NCBI GenBank assembly: GCA_014529385.2
Contig: CM043955.1
Coordinates: forward strand, 140,832,640-140,896,639
Direction of reading: 5' to 3'
Source of the DNA: Adiantum capillus-veneris
Lineage: Eukaryota; Streptophyta; Polypodiopsida; Polypodiales; Pteridaceae
Length of the DNA: 64,000 nucleotides
Part shown: positions 32,378-43,808 of the stretch, piece by piece
How positions within the stretch are numbered: the stretch's first letter is position 1
Layout of the letters: each line of letters starts with the position of its first letter
The notes under the pieces: model-generated
What the model saw: the letters and a program-made list of their open reading frames with translations, nothing else
Databases searched by the model: none
Told to the model about the DNA's origin: nothing
Translations under genes and position numbers: made by a program

Positions 32378-33691
32378 ATGATACTGAGAGTGACACAAAA
32401 TTCTCAGAGGAGTGATTCACCAAGAATCAAACCCACATTAAATCCAGAGGTATCTAGTGAGCAAATGACGCTCATAGAAGGATTAGCTCAGAGACTTGCT
32501 CCTTTAGTCAAATTTGACCTCCAAGAACCTCTATGGTGCAAAATTGAGAGAAAATGGACAAACCATACAAGAGAAGAGTGTTACTATAGCATGGAATATG
32601 CTAGGGGGAGGTATGAACAACCTATTCCAGTAGAACCTACTCCACCTAGATACACTATGGGAAATGCGCCAGGACCAGTAGGAGTTGCAAGACCACAGCT
32701 TGTCTTCGGACAACAACCTCTGCAACCAGGTGCTGGAATGTCTATAGACATGAGATATACACAGATGATGGAAGCATCTAACAAACAAGTGCAAGTACTA
32801 GCTACAATGTATTATAACAACCAAAGTGGGTACTTTCCTTCAAAGAGATAGAAGATGAGAGAAACAAATGGAATGATGAGGCTAGTACAACCTCCTTCTC
32901 TTGCATTTCGACTTGAAGAAAGAAGATACAAGATGGACGAAAGGACATTGCGGTTCATTGCTAATAGAGGTGTAGCAAGGTCAAATCCTGTTTACAACCG
33001 AGAGGAACTGCAAGAAGAAGCTCCTCAACCACAGACAGATTGTCACAAAAGACGTGGCAACCACTTGGTCAAACAAAGTCCTCAGATGGAGACCACACAA
33101 GTAAATGCCTACTGTCTTGACTGTGGCATCATTCACTTAATCCCCAACTGTCCAAAAAACCCAAACCAAGTCAGAAAGATCACAACAAATGGCTCAGGAA
33201 TCGTTCAGCTACCCAGTAGCTCGGAAAATGAAAATGTCATACCAGTTCAAGTAGTTACGAGAGTGCAAGCTCAAAAGGAAGCCGATGAGAACCTAGAGAC
33301 AGAGAAAATGGAAATTGACGCGAGTCCAAAGACGGGTGAGCCAAACACCGATGCACCTAGTCAAAAAACCAAGAGCAAACAAACCAGCTGGAAAGCTAGA
33401 AAAACTAGAATGAAAGTACGTAGAGAACGAGAGCAGAAATCCCTAGCTGAGAAGCTTACCCAAGCTGAAGAGAAGATAAGACAACATGAGGAAAGGGTTG
33501 CATCTTCTCTTGCGGAGGCATCTCAACCTCCAACAGAAACGTCAATGAAAAGTGAGCCAAAAAGTACTAGTTTGGGAGGATCAATGTTGGTCGAGAAGGG
33601 TAATGAGCATTTAGATGACCTCCTAAAAGACTATGAAACACGGCTCAAAAGCAACCAAACCCAAGAACAGAGATGGATGACATATCCATAG
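32378..33691 (+). pseudogene. Family 1 gag-like middle with two knuckle-like motifs, copy B
   Basis: Frame 2, interrupted only by a TAG at 32849-32851. WCKIERKWTNHTREECYY (about 32533-32590) looks like a Cys/His knuckle that has lost its second Cys; AYCLDCGIIHLIPNCPKNP (33105-33160) is a C-x2-C-x3-H-x4-C knuckle. Such motifs bind retroelement RNA. After it, a Lys/Glu/Arg-rich segment (KKTKSKQTSWKARKTRMKV, EKLTQAEEKIRQHEERV) is predicted to be helical or coiled-coil. The order matches family 2. A TAG at 33689 closes this frame; it reopens at once. Confidence 0.65.
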
Positions 33692-33709
33692 GCGGAACTA
33701 GAACAGGAC

Positions 33710-34297
33710 ATGTTTGAAATGTGCAAGAAAATGATTCAAAAAGCCCAAGATTTACTTGAACCACAAGTTGGAAAACCTGAGGGTGTGATCCTTGTCCCAC
33801 CTACACCAGCAATCCCACCAAACCAGGAACAAAAAGAGCTAGATTCCAGTCGTGAGCACGGACCAATGTTCAAGGAATCCACATTAGAGCCAAGAATAGT
33901 GTTGAATACCACAAATAACTCTTCCAAGGGATTTCACATAGACATACCTGAGAGTTGTAAAGACATAGATGGTCTGAACGAATTGTGGAAACAAGTTAGA
34001 GAGGCCAATGAAGCAAGTGGGCTAAGCAGACGAGTAAACCAATCGGGTGATGGAAGAGGAGCATCTCTTCCACCAATAGAGGAATTTGAGGCTGGATCTC
34101 AAATGAATCTAGAAGTGGAGTCATATTGGGGAGACAAAGGATCTGTACAATTTATGGACAATCAACCCCATTCATTAAGAACACTACCATCCTATACGGG
34201 AGAGTATGATGTCCCATCACAAAGACTATCTCCCAACAAGGTCATAGATTCAAAAGGGCTGATAGAAATTTTGTCGAACCAATCACCTGTACAATAA
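33710..34297 (+). pseudogene. Family 1 gag-protease spacer, copy B
   Basis: A 195-codon frame in the same phase as 32378-33691, so only one stop separates them. It includes FHIDIPESCKDIDGLNELWK and FMDNQPHSLRTLPSYTGEYD. The latter half recurs in copy D (39690-40057). No domain recognised. A stop at 34295 and a frameshift precede the protease. Confidence 0.55.
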
Positions 34298-34329
34298 CGT
34301 TAGCCGAGTTGCTTAGAATATGACCAAAC

Positions 34330-35090
34330 ATGTGGGCTACTGTGAGAAAATGCCTAGAGAAATTTGGTGTTAAAAAACGAATGACTCATATTGAAGAAGG
34401 GATCAAAGAGATAGAAATGCCTCAGCTAAATACTAAAATAGTGCCTTTAAACAAGGTAGGCGAGTATTATGAGGGAGAAAATGGGAACACCACTTTTCCT
34501 GTGGAATTTCAAGGTGTAAAAACCATGGCAATCCTTGACAGCAGAGCCGGTATTTCTGTCGCAACAAACGAGGTCTAGAAAAAATGGGGAAAACCAGCAG
34601 TGAGGGCTACAAGGATGAAATTGCAACTTGCAGATGGACACATGGAAAGGCCCATAGGACTGCTAGAAAAAGCAGTTGTTACTTCTTGTGGAATTGAATA
34701 TGTGCAAACCTTTGCTATTGTTGAATTGGCAAAAGAACAACTATGATATCATTCTAGGAAGACCATTCATGAGACAACTGAAAATGGTCCAAGACTGGGG
34801 TTATGACCATATCTACCTGAGACATATGGAAACCACAACAAGGGTAAATTTGAAGGACCATAGTTACATGAATGTGACAAGAACACCTATGGAAGAGTTT
34901 GATTCGGCTACTGTAGCAGGATAAGAACTTCCAGCATGGTTGGGAAAGCCTAAAGAACTGTGTATATGTGGAGCTTCACAATGCGGAAGCCTAACACGAG
35001 AGGAAGGCACTAGAAAGGGCAATTGAAGATGAGGATTATATCCCAGATACCTTTCTTGAGGAAGAATTAGAGCCACTTGAATGGGAACAC
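34330..35090 (+). pseudogene. Family 1 retropepsin-like protease, copy B
   Basis: Frame 34330-34578 gives FQGVKTMAILDSRAGISVAT: the active-site D-S-G-A has become D-S-R-A. After a TAG at 34576 and a shift near 34725 the sequence gives IILGRPFMRQLKMVQDWGYD, the second conserved strand (I-I-L-G-R), then MEEFDSATVAG and CGASQCGSLTREE. In the family the aspartic protease is a homodimer that matures the polyprotein. The Gly-to-Arg change and the breaks make this copy inactive. Copy D keeps D-S-G-A. Confidence 0.8.
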
Positions 35091-35093
35091 ATC

Positions 35094-36230
35094 TTGGCCA
35101 CTCTGGATGTGTGCGCTATTAAAGAAATTCCAACAACAAATTTTTGTGACGAAGATGGCTTTGATGTCGTTCCTTACTTTGCAGTGAGTGTAATCCAGGA
35201 AAACAAAGATGAAGAAGAAGACGAGTTCTACGACTCTGTAGAACACTTGGAGCTTCAAGAAGATATCAACAACGGAAATCCGAACGACCCAATAGGTGAT
35301 AAGCACAAAACTTTAACTAATGTGCAGTTTTATGATTATCCAAATCAGAAACCCAAGAACCAATGTCATCAGTAAAACAATAACGCGCATCAGATGTGGA
35401 ATCCAAAATCCGTGGTGGAAATGCAACAGTAACAAGAACCCTAATACGTGGCTCCTATACAGAAAAGACTCAACCAAGAAGAACATAGCCATGTCAACGG
35501 GTTACCAATGCTCTAATCAAGCTGATACCAAAGTCATCCCAAAAACAACAATCCAAGGGAAAAGAGACAGTAACTTTCCATAAACATTCACCACAAAGGG
35601 AAAGTGCTAGAATGCAACCTTGTTGAGGATAGCAACGATAGTGATGATTCATACGACATACCCTACCAACAACTCAGATCATCACAATCACTAGCAACTT
35701 CAGTAATAACCAAGAAAGGCCAAAAGCAAAGAACAAAGAGTCAGAACCAAAAAGTTCGACAAATCTGGATACCAAAGAGCCAAATTGGCCAAAAGCAGGT
35801 ATGGATCAAGAAGACGAAGATCTCTGACAAAAAATCACAAGATCCAACACCAAAAGGAAAACAATCAAAGTTTGCAAGAACCGCTAAGCCAATCCCAAAG
35901 TTGCAAGCTTCCACAACTCAGATTTGGGTTTCAAAGAAGTTGACTCAAGCACAAAGAGGTCAGGAGTTCATTTGGATTCCAGAACGGTTAAATTGTCAAC
36001 TCCCAAAGTCTGAATCTCATCCTCGACCAAGAGTACAAGAGCTGAAGCAAAGACCACTGCTAACTCACACAAATGACAAGGTGGATCCCAAAGAAGTATC
36101 TTCAAACACAAACGAAGCAGGGACAAGTATGGGTTACCAAACGAGCAACACCAACAAAACAACCAGAAATCACAAAGAAGTGGGTCCCAAAGGAAACCAA
36201 CAACACTGCTGTTACTGCACCGCTGCTTGA
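35094..36230 (+). pseudogene. Family 1 C-terminal basic tail with W-[IV]-x-K repeats, copy B
   Basis: Pieces 35094-35375 (acidic, ENKDEEEDEFYDSVEHLELQ), 35320-35583 and 35604-36230 (basic, Gln/Lys/Ser-rich). The last carries QIWIPKSQIGQKQVWIKKTK, TQIWVSKK and FIWIPERL. No RT or integrase motif follows before 37,140. The domain may be a nucleic-acid-binding tail; similar W-V-P-K strings occur near the gag end of some plant copia proteins, but I cannot show homology. The stop at 36228 ends the coding region. Confidence 0.5.
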
Positions 36231-37140
36231 ATTCTTTCAATTCCTCCTATGATTAAAGTACCATTAGAAGAGAACCCACTTTGAGGAACAATGCCAAATA
36301 CAACAACCAACCACAGGGCTATACTTCCAAAGAAACATCAAACAGATAAGTAAGCCTTCAAAACAGCAGTACAACCTTCAATCAAGCAAACAAAACAGGA
36401 GCTTCAAAGAACATCACATTGCTTAGAGTAGGAAGCCTCGTCAGCAAATTCCAATAAGCAAATTGCTTATACCCACATCTTGCACAACATAAATATTTTC
36501 CATGCATTGCCTGTGTATGCATAATAGGGCTACATTACAAGGCATGCATAGGCACAATTTTTGATTGCCCAAGCACAACACATACCCTTGGTGATACCCT
36601 GTTGTCAAGGAGGACTCCAAATAGGAGGGGGGGAGGCATTCTAAATGCAGACCTAATATATGAATATTAGAGGGCAATCTTTTGTGAGTTTTTGCATTTG
36701 ATTGTGATGATTTCTTGAAAAAATTTAGAGTATATGCCCTCATAGTAGAGTTACAAGAGAAGTATGGGGACAAAAGCCATATATGAGCCCCTAGGGACAT
36801 TGTACAGTGTACATAATGTTTAGAATTTTATTAACTTGATTCTGCTTTTTTAGTTGAGTTGATTTTTGGTTTTATTTTGTTATTTTTGAGATACAAGAAC
36901 AAAAAACAAGAATAAAAAATAAAAAATTCATAATCCAGATTGAAGAGATGTCGAGCAGTACAAAGAGAAGAAGGTCCAAGAAAATGACAACTTCACGAAG
37001 CACGTCTCAAAAGCCATACGCACAATGGGTAATCTCAGAGGGAAGAAAAGAACATTGATCAGCCTTCAACAACAACATGAGGCCAAAAATGACTGAGAAT
37101 GGTCATCAAACTCCGGGATAGACCACAAGGACAAAGGAAG
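36231..37140 (+). repeat. Family 1 3' untranslated block, copy B
   Basis: Non-coding sequence matching 43175-43808 of copy D nearly throughout: GCTACATTACAAGGC-TGCATAGGCACAAT (36529-36558), then CACAACACATACCCTTGGTG (36573 onward), then TATGCCCTCATA-TAG. It leads to the captured helicase segment (TTTGATCACCTTGATGCA at 37152, also at 50033). Confidence 0.8.
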
Positions 37141-37249
37141 AAAATGCGGCTTTGATCACCTTGATGCAGGAACAAAGGAGTCACCAATGAAGCAGAACAA
37201 CCACAGAAGTAATCAGAGGATCTCAAAAACTTGTCCTTAATGAGGCAGA

Positions 37250-37530
37250 TTGAATGCTAGTGTTAGACAAGGGGAACTAGAACCTAGGAGTCCACCTCCA
37301 AACCACCCACTATATAGCATGGCTCCTAGCCCTTTGCCCAGTTGGACTCCCTTTCCACACTACCTAGCCCGGCCTTGCCCTTGTCTAGTCCGGCCTTGCC
37401 ATTGTCCTGACATTACTCCCCCCTTAAAGAAGAGTTTTTGTCCTCGAAAACAAAAGTGGGGAACTTCTTCTTAAGAACACTAATGTTTTCCCAAGTGGCA
37501 TCCTTCATGGATTCAGCTGCATTTGATAGA
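37250..37530 (-). mobile_element. 3' end of a gypsy pol, polypurine tract and LTR start, nested
   Basis: Minus strand from 37530 reads ESMKDATWENISVLKKKFPT then FVFEDKNSSLRGE and a stop: the chromodomain tail of a chromovirus. It is followed by a purine tract (AAGGGGGGAG, about 37416-37425) and an LTR-like start TGTCAGGACAATGG at 37412. LTR-like sequence with a TATATAGTGG near 37310 runs left to about 37250. It interrupts the captured helicase sequence of family 1 copy B. Confidence 0.75.
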
Positions 37531-37535
37531 AACAG

Positions 37536-37690
37536 ATGCTGCATTTGAACATGGATGTGAAGGACATAAAGTTTGTCATCAATTATGATTTTCCTGAATC
37601 ATGTGAAGACTATGTACATCGGATTAGACGAACAAGACAAGCTCATGCAAAGGCTACAACCTATACTTTCTTCACATTAGTAACACGACA
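37536..37690 (+). pseudogene. Captured DEAD-box RNA helicase fragment, copy B
   Basis: The frame reads [20 protein letters not shown] then [20 protein letters not shown]. This is the C-terminal RecA domain of DBP2/DDX5-type helicases (D-V-K-D-x-K-x-V-I-N-Y-D-F-P, motif V to VI). Motif VI should be H-R-I-G-R-T-G-R; both glycines are altered here. The piece lies just before the polypurine tract and LTR. Copy D carries a longer version (50019-50533) with the shared [12 protein letters not shown] segment. No introns interrupt it. It cannot encode a working helicase. Confidence 0.88.
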
Positions 37691-37742
37691 ACAAAGACCA
37701 CATCGACATCGACAACCAGGTCATGTTAGGGATGACATGATC

Positions 37743-37757
37743 GCGGAGGGGGGGGAG
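37743..37757 (+). other. Polypurine tract of family 1 copy B
   Basis: GCGGAGGGGGGGGAG directly before the TGTTGA start of the LTR. The equivalent in copy D is at 50631-50643. Confidence 0.8.
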
Positions 37758-38446
37758 TGTTGATGGCTAAGTCAACAACACAACATAACTCAATGTTTTC
37801 ACCAAAGAGTTATTCTCTGAGAGTAATGAAACACTGCGGATTATGTTCATAAACATCATTTGTAATAAGTAGCTAGTCTAGTTGCAGAAGCTGAGGTGCA
37901 ATGGAAATTCCAGATTGTAAATACCAAGCCATTTGACCCCTCAAACTCTATTTTTGGTTAACCTAAGGTAGCCTTAGTATATAAGGTACCTAGGTCATTT
38001 TTGTAAGGGAAGAAAACTTTTATCATAATCAAGTTTAGCGCTACCGTCTACTGTGTGTGAGAGAGGAAGAGAGAGAGCGTGAGCTTCATCCTGGCTCTAC
38101 TCCCCGCTCGTTCATCACATTGTTGATCCGAGTGCACCATTGCGCTAGTTCGGCAAGAGCTACGTGACAATGCCAAGCATTCCTCTCACAGAAAACGGAG
38201 CATACGCGCTCGCGCATCTACGAGCTATCTGCGGCTATAAGTATATGAAACAATGTCTGTTTTCTGCCTACAAGTAGTCGTTAGAATCGTAGTGACATAA
38301 GTTACGCATAGGTACTCATAGATTTCAATTTCGGGCACTTCTAAAATTTGGCTCTGTCTTTATACGCGTTTTCTGCACATGGGTGTAGAGGCTTAGGGAC
38401 AAATGTATCCTAGTGAGGGGATGGTGTTCCTTAAGTTTCGTATGAT
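37758..38446 (+). mobile_element. Family 1 3' LTR, copy B, truncated
   Basis: Begins TGTTGATGGCTAAGTCAACA, with a TATA box in CCTTAGTATATAAGGTACC (about 37973-37992) and a shared AGAGAGAGCGTGAGCTTCATC block. It matches 50644-51340 in copy D. At about 38446 (CGTATGATTCT) it switches to CACAACACATACCCTTGG, a block that otherwise sits in the 3' untranslated region, so the LTR end is lost in a rearrangement. It also carries CTTTATACGCGTTTT, a half-site of the leader palindrome, at 38358. Confidence 0.85.
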
Positions 38447-38449
38447 TCT

Positions 38450-38898
38450 CACAACACATACCCTTGGTGATACCCTGTCGTCAAGGAGGACTCCAAATAG
38501 GAGGAACGGCTCCCAAGCGATTGGAAAGGGGAGGGGGGACCTCAATTTCAACGAGTCCCTCGCTCGAATTCAGGCGACAATCCCTACAGAAGTACAATAG
38601 AACCAAGCAACAATCACCACCCTAGCGCATGAACACCTCACTAACCATGCGATCCTCACTTTCAATACCAAGGCGGATCGAATAAAATTCCTCAAGCAAT
38701 CGAGGCTTCTCAAAGACACCACACTTTGGTTTGCAGAGGACCTTACACCCACCCAGCTTAAACAAAAGAAGGTAGAACTCCAAAAGGTACGTGAAGCGCG
38801 CAGAACAGGAAAATGGGCAGTCTACCGAGGAGGTAAAGACATTGTCTAGGAGTTTCAAACTCCAAAACCGGCTACCCTCTCACCTGTCCCTCCTTAGG
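38450..38898 (+). pseudogene. Possible LINE ORF1-like fragment
   Basis: A single frame with TAG at 38598 and at 38848 encodes FLKQSRLLKDTTLWFAEDLT and KWAVYRGGKDIV. The pattern of Leu-Lys-x-T ... E-D-L-T-P-x-Q ... V-R-x-A-R-x-x-G-K-W-A-x-Y-R-G-G resembles the C-terminal domain of non-LTR retrotransposon first proteins. I cannot confirm this without a search. It starts at the joint with the truncated LTR. Confidence 0.35.
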
Positions 38899-39689
<791 letters not shown>

Positions 39690-40085
39690 ACCAAACGAGT
39701 GATGGAAGAGGAGTGTCTCTTCCACCAATAGAGGAATTTGAAAGTGGATCTTAGATGAATTTAGAAGTGGAATCATATTAGGGAGAGAAAGGATTTGTAC
39801 AATCTATGGACAATCAACCACATATGCTAAGAACACTACCATCCTATATGAGAGAGTACAAGGCCAAGTCAGATGTTGTTGCAGTCCCATCACATAGATT
39901 GTCTTCCAACAAGGTCATAGATTCAAACAGATTGATAGAAATTTTGTCAGCATCAGTTACTTGTACGATAACGTTAGCTGAGTTGCTTAGAATACGACCA
40001 AACATGTGGGCTATTGTGGAAAAATTACTAGAGAAATTTGGTGTAAAAAACCAATGATTAAATCAAGGAAGGGATCAAAGAACTA
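39690..40085 (+). pseudogene. Family 1 gag-protease spacer, copy D (5'-truncated)
   Basis: Matches 34025-34380 of copy B from the (C/G)AGACNAGTAAACCAA block. Recognisable peptides are MDNQPHMLRTLPSYMREY and ITLAELLRIRPNMW. All upstream gag-like sequence and the leader are missing. A few stops and a shift are present before the protease. Confidence 0.6.
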
Positions 40086-40088
40086 GAA

Positions 40089-40895
40089 ATGCCTCAGCTA
40101 AACACTAGGCCAATTCCATATTACAAGGTAGGCAAGTACTATGAGGGAGAATATGCGAACACCATTCTTCCTGTGGAATTCCAAAATATAAAAACCATGG
40201 CAATCCTTGATAGTGGAGCTGATGTTTCCATCGCAACAAAAGAGGTCTGGAAAAATTGGGGAAAACCAACAGTGAGGGCTACAAGGATGAAACTACAGCT
40301 TGCAGACAGACACATAGAAAGGCCCATAGGACTGCTAGAAAAAGAATTTGTTACTTCTTGTGGCATTGAATATGAGAAAATCTTTGCTATTGTTGACTTT
40401 GGCAAGAAGAACAACTATAAAATCATTCTAGGAAGACCATTCATGCGACAACTGAAAATGATCCAGGACTAGGGATACGACCATATCTACTTGAGACATA
40501 TGGAAACCAAAACGAGAATAAATATCAAGAAGCATAGGTACAAGGATGTGACAAGAACCCCAGTAGAAAAGTTTGATTCCGCTATTGTAGCAGGATCACA
40601 AGTTCCAGCATGGTTGGGTAAGCCTAAAGAACAGTGGATGTGTGGAGCTTCACAATGTGGAAGTTTAAAGCAAGAGGAGTGTATTTTAGAAAGGGAAATT
40701 GAAGATAAGTATTATATCCCAAAATCCTTTCCTGAGGAAGCATTAGAGCCACTTGAATGGGAACACATCTTGGCTACTCTCAATGTGTGCGCTATTCAAG
40801 ACCATCCAACAACGAAGTTTTGTGATGAAGATGGCTATAATGTCGTTCCTTACTTTCCAGTGAGTGTGATCCAAGAAAACAAAGCCAAAGAATAA
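40089..40895 (+). pseudogene. Family 1 retropepsin-like protease, best preserved (copy D)
   Basis: Frame 40089-40472 contains TMAILDSGADVSIATKEVW with an intact D-S-G-A active site, RPIGLLEKEFVTSCGIEYEK and YKIILGRPFMRQLKM. One TAG at 40470 separates it from 40491-40895 in the same frame, which gives YLRHMETKTRINIKKH, EQWMCGASQCGSLKQEECIL and NVVPYFPVSVIQENK. The D-S-G-A to I-I-L-G-R spacing (about 75 residues) fits a retropepsin. Of the three copies it is the one to use when comparing the family. Confidence 0.82.
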
Positions 40896-40920
40896 GATGA
40901 GTTCTATGACTCCGTAACAC

Positions 40921-41946
40921 TTGGAGCTTCAAGAAGATGCAAACAACGGAAATTTGAACGACCTAACAAGTGATAAGAACGAAACTTTAACTAATGCACG
41001 GTTCTATAATTGTCTAGATCAAAGACCCAGGAAACAATGTCATCACAACAAAAATAAAGTGCATCAAAAATGGATTCCAAAATCCTTGATGGAAACGCAA
41101 CTACAACAAGCATCTTCATATGTGGCTCCTATACATGAAGAAAAAAGTCAACCAAAAAGAACACAACCATGTCAACGAGCTAAAAACGCGCTAATTAAGT
41201 GGATAGAAAAGTCATCCCAGAAACAACAACCCAAGAGAAGGCAAACAGTAACTTTCCATAACCAGCCAAACCACAAAGGGAAAGTGTCAGGATGCAACCT
41301 TGCTAAGGATAGTAGCAATAGTGATGATTCTTATGACATTCCCTACCAACAACTCAAGTCATCACCATCACTAACAACAAAAGAAGGACAAAAGCAAAGA
41401 ACAACAAGTCAGAACCAAAAAGTTTGACAAATCTGGATACCAAAGAGCCAGATTGGCCAAAATCAGGTATGGATCAAGAATACAAAGATCTCTGACGAAA
41501 AAACACAAGATCAAAAACCAAAAGAAAAACAGTCAAAGCTTGCAAGAACGGCTAAGAAAAACACAAAGTCGCAAGCTTTCGTAAATCAGATTTAGATTCC
41601 AAAGAAGTTGATTCAAGCACAAAGAGGTGAAGAGTTTATTTGGATTCCAAAACAAATAAAGCATCAACTCTCAAAGTCTGAATCTCGTTCTCTGCCAAGA
41701 GTACAAGGGCTGAAGCAAAGACCGCTACAGACTCACACAAAGACAAGGTGGATCCCAAATAAGTCTCTTCAAACACAAATGAGTCAGGGACAGAGTCAGG
41801 GACAAGTATGGGTTCCCAAACGAGCAACATCAATGAAACAACTTGTAATCACGAAGAAGTGGATCCCAACAAAAACCAATAAAACTATTGTCACTGCACC
41901 GCCACTTGAATTCTTTCAATTCCTCATACGGTTACAATACACTTAG
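40921..41946 (+). pseudogene. Family 1 basic tail with repeated W-[IV]-P-K, copy D
   Basis: Frames 40921-41427 and 41608-41946 are in phase, with stops between. Trp motifs include HQKWIPKS, IKWIEKSS, QIWIPKSQ, QVWIKNTK, FIWIPKQI, TRWIPNKS, QVWVPKRA and KKWIPTKT. They are spaced 10-60 residues apart in a Lys/Gln/Ser/Thr-rich background. The layout matches copy B. The function is unknown; basic and tryptophan-containing, it could bind nucleic acid. Confidence 0.5.
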
Positions 41947-42127
41947 AAGAGAGCTCACTTCAAGAAAGAACCCATTCTAAGGAACAATGCCAAATACAAA
42001 AACCAACCACAAGGCTAAAGTGGATTCCAAAGAATCATCAAACAGATAAATAAGCCTTTGAAAAAGCTCTACAACCTTCAATCAAGCAAAGAAACAAAGC
42101 AGCTTCAAAGAACATCACATTGCTTAG

Positions 42128-42773
42128 GCTACATTACAAGGCCTGCATAGGCACAATGGTAAAAATATGTCAACCGTGCGTAGCACTTAAATTTAAGCAT
42201 AAGGTAAAGGGGTTAAGGCTGGGGTTAGGTTAAGGGTTGAGAGAGGAACCAAATGTGTTTCGCTCCGTGAGGAGCTCATCAGTGGTAGGAGGTGGTAGTA
42301 GGTTTCAAAAGGAGTTCAAAAGATGGAGGGGGAGTTTATATAGGAGGTGGGTTGGGGAATGCCGGGGGGGGGGGGGGGGGATGTTTGTTTGGGAAATTGT
42401 GTCTAAAGGGGTTTGTAATTTTGAAGATTTGTAGAGAGGTTCAGGGGAAGGGGGTGAGGGTAGAGGGTAGTATTAAGGGAGAGGTCTCTCACCAAAAAAA
42501 AGGGAAACCGGGGAGGGGGGTCGAGAGTAAAAAAATTTTGAGGGTAAAAAATTTTACCGTTAATCTTAAAGGTAGCCTGGTTTGATTGTATTGCAAGTGA
42601 GAGAGAGTGTATTGTAACTAAAGCAAGTGAGAGAGGGGGAGACCGCTAAGTTAAAGGCAGTGTGGTTTTTCAAGGGTTCAAGTGTATTGCAAATAGAGCG
42701 AAAGAGAGTGAGGGGAGACTGCAAGGGTGGGGGTTAGCGTGAGTAATATAGGGAGGATGGGGATGGATGGGGG

Positions 42774-42816
<43 letters not shown>

Positions 42817-43204
42817 GAGAGAGAGGATGGGGATGGATGGGGGTTTGAGAGAGAGAGAGGGAGAGAGGTGGGACAATATTACCATAACAAATGTTTAGGA
42901 AGAAAAAACTTATAGTACAATGTAGGTAGCTGGTAAGGATTTCAACATCAAGAGAGGGTTAGGGGTTTTTTTACATCAAAAAGTTATAGCAAAAAACTTT
43001 TAATGGTAAAGGGTAGAGGGTAGTTGGTGGTATGGGGGTTTTCTTTACATCATGAGATCAATGCAAATAAGGGAGTACAATGAACCGAGGTATGTCGAAG
43101 TACCTTGTTGGGGGAAAAAAGACTAAGGGAAAAAGGAGAAGAGGAAAAGGCCAATTAGGGGTGGCCCAAGTTAAGCTACATTACAAGGCCTTCATAGGCA
43201 CAAT
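42128..43204. mobile_element. About 1-kb insertion between 30-bp direct repeats
   Basis: A 30-bp string (GCTACATTACAAGGCC-T-CATAGGCACAAT, one mismatch) stands at 42128-42157 and again at 43175-43204. Copy B has it once (36529-36558). The DNA between is G-rich on the plus strand (GGTTAAGGCTGGGGTTAGG, a 20-bp G run at 42364-42381, (GA)n at 42777-42823) and non-coding. The direct repeats could be an unusually long target duplication or the footprint of break repair. Confidence 0.7.
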
Positions 43205-43808
43205 TTTTGATTGCCCAAGCACAACACATACCCTTGGTGATACCTTGTCGCCAAGGAGGACTCCAAAATAGGAGGGGGGGAGGCATTCCAAATGCGGACC
43301 TAATATTATGAATATTAGAGGGCAATGTTTTGTGAATTGCATTGAATTTTTGCATTTGATTGTGATGATTTTTTGATAAAATTTTGAGTATATGCCCTCA
43401 TAATAGCATTACGGGAGGAGTACGAGGACAAAATCCATATATGAGCCCCTAGGGACATGTGTATAATGTACATAGCGTTTAGAATTCTATTAGAATGATT
43501 TTGTTGTTCTGGTTGAGTTAATTTTTGGTTTCATTTTGTTATTTTTGCAATTTTCCAAAAACAAAAAGGCAAGAAAAATCCATAATCCAGATGAACAAAA
43601 GATTGAAGAGATATCAAGCCGTACAAAGCAAAGAAGGTCCAAGAAAATGACAACACTTCACGAAGCATGTCTCAAATGCCATACGCACAATGGGTAATGT
43701 GAGAGGTAAGAAAAGAATGCCGATCAGCCTTCAACAAAAACATGAGGCCAAACATGACTGAGAACGGTCATAAAAATTGGGGATGGACTACAAGGACAAA
43801 GGAAGTTG
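43205..43808 (+). repeat. Family 1 3' untranslated block, copy D
   Basis: Collinear with 36559-37140 of copy B: CACAACACATACCCTTGGTG, AGGCATTC-AAATGC-GACC, CTCATAATAGCATTACGGGA, ATACGCACAATGGGTAAT. Collinearity stops at ACAAGGACAAAGGAAG (43808); in copy B the next bases lead into the helicase segment, which here resumes at about 50024. Confidence 0.85.

Noticed and set aside
31909-36230. Plant pararetrovirus (caulimovirid) origin for the knuckle-protease protein
   Set aside because: A tRNA-Asp primer site, polypurine tract and LTRs are present, and no RT, movement protein or coat protein signature is seen; an LTR element explains it better.
37536-37763. A functional small helicase-related gene
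   Set aside because: It begins inside the helicase domain, both motif VI glycines are lost, and it runs into the element's polypurine tract.
42200-42240. Interstitial telomere (GGTTAAGG, GGTTAGG, GGTTAAGGG)
   Set aside because: Irregular variants in a short G-rich stretch; no run of the plant TTTAGGG repeat.
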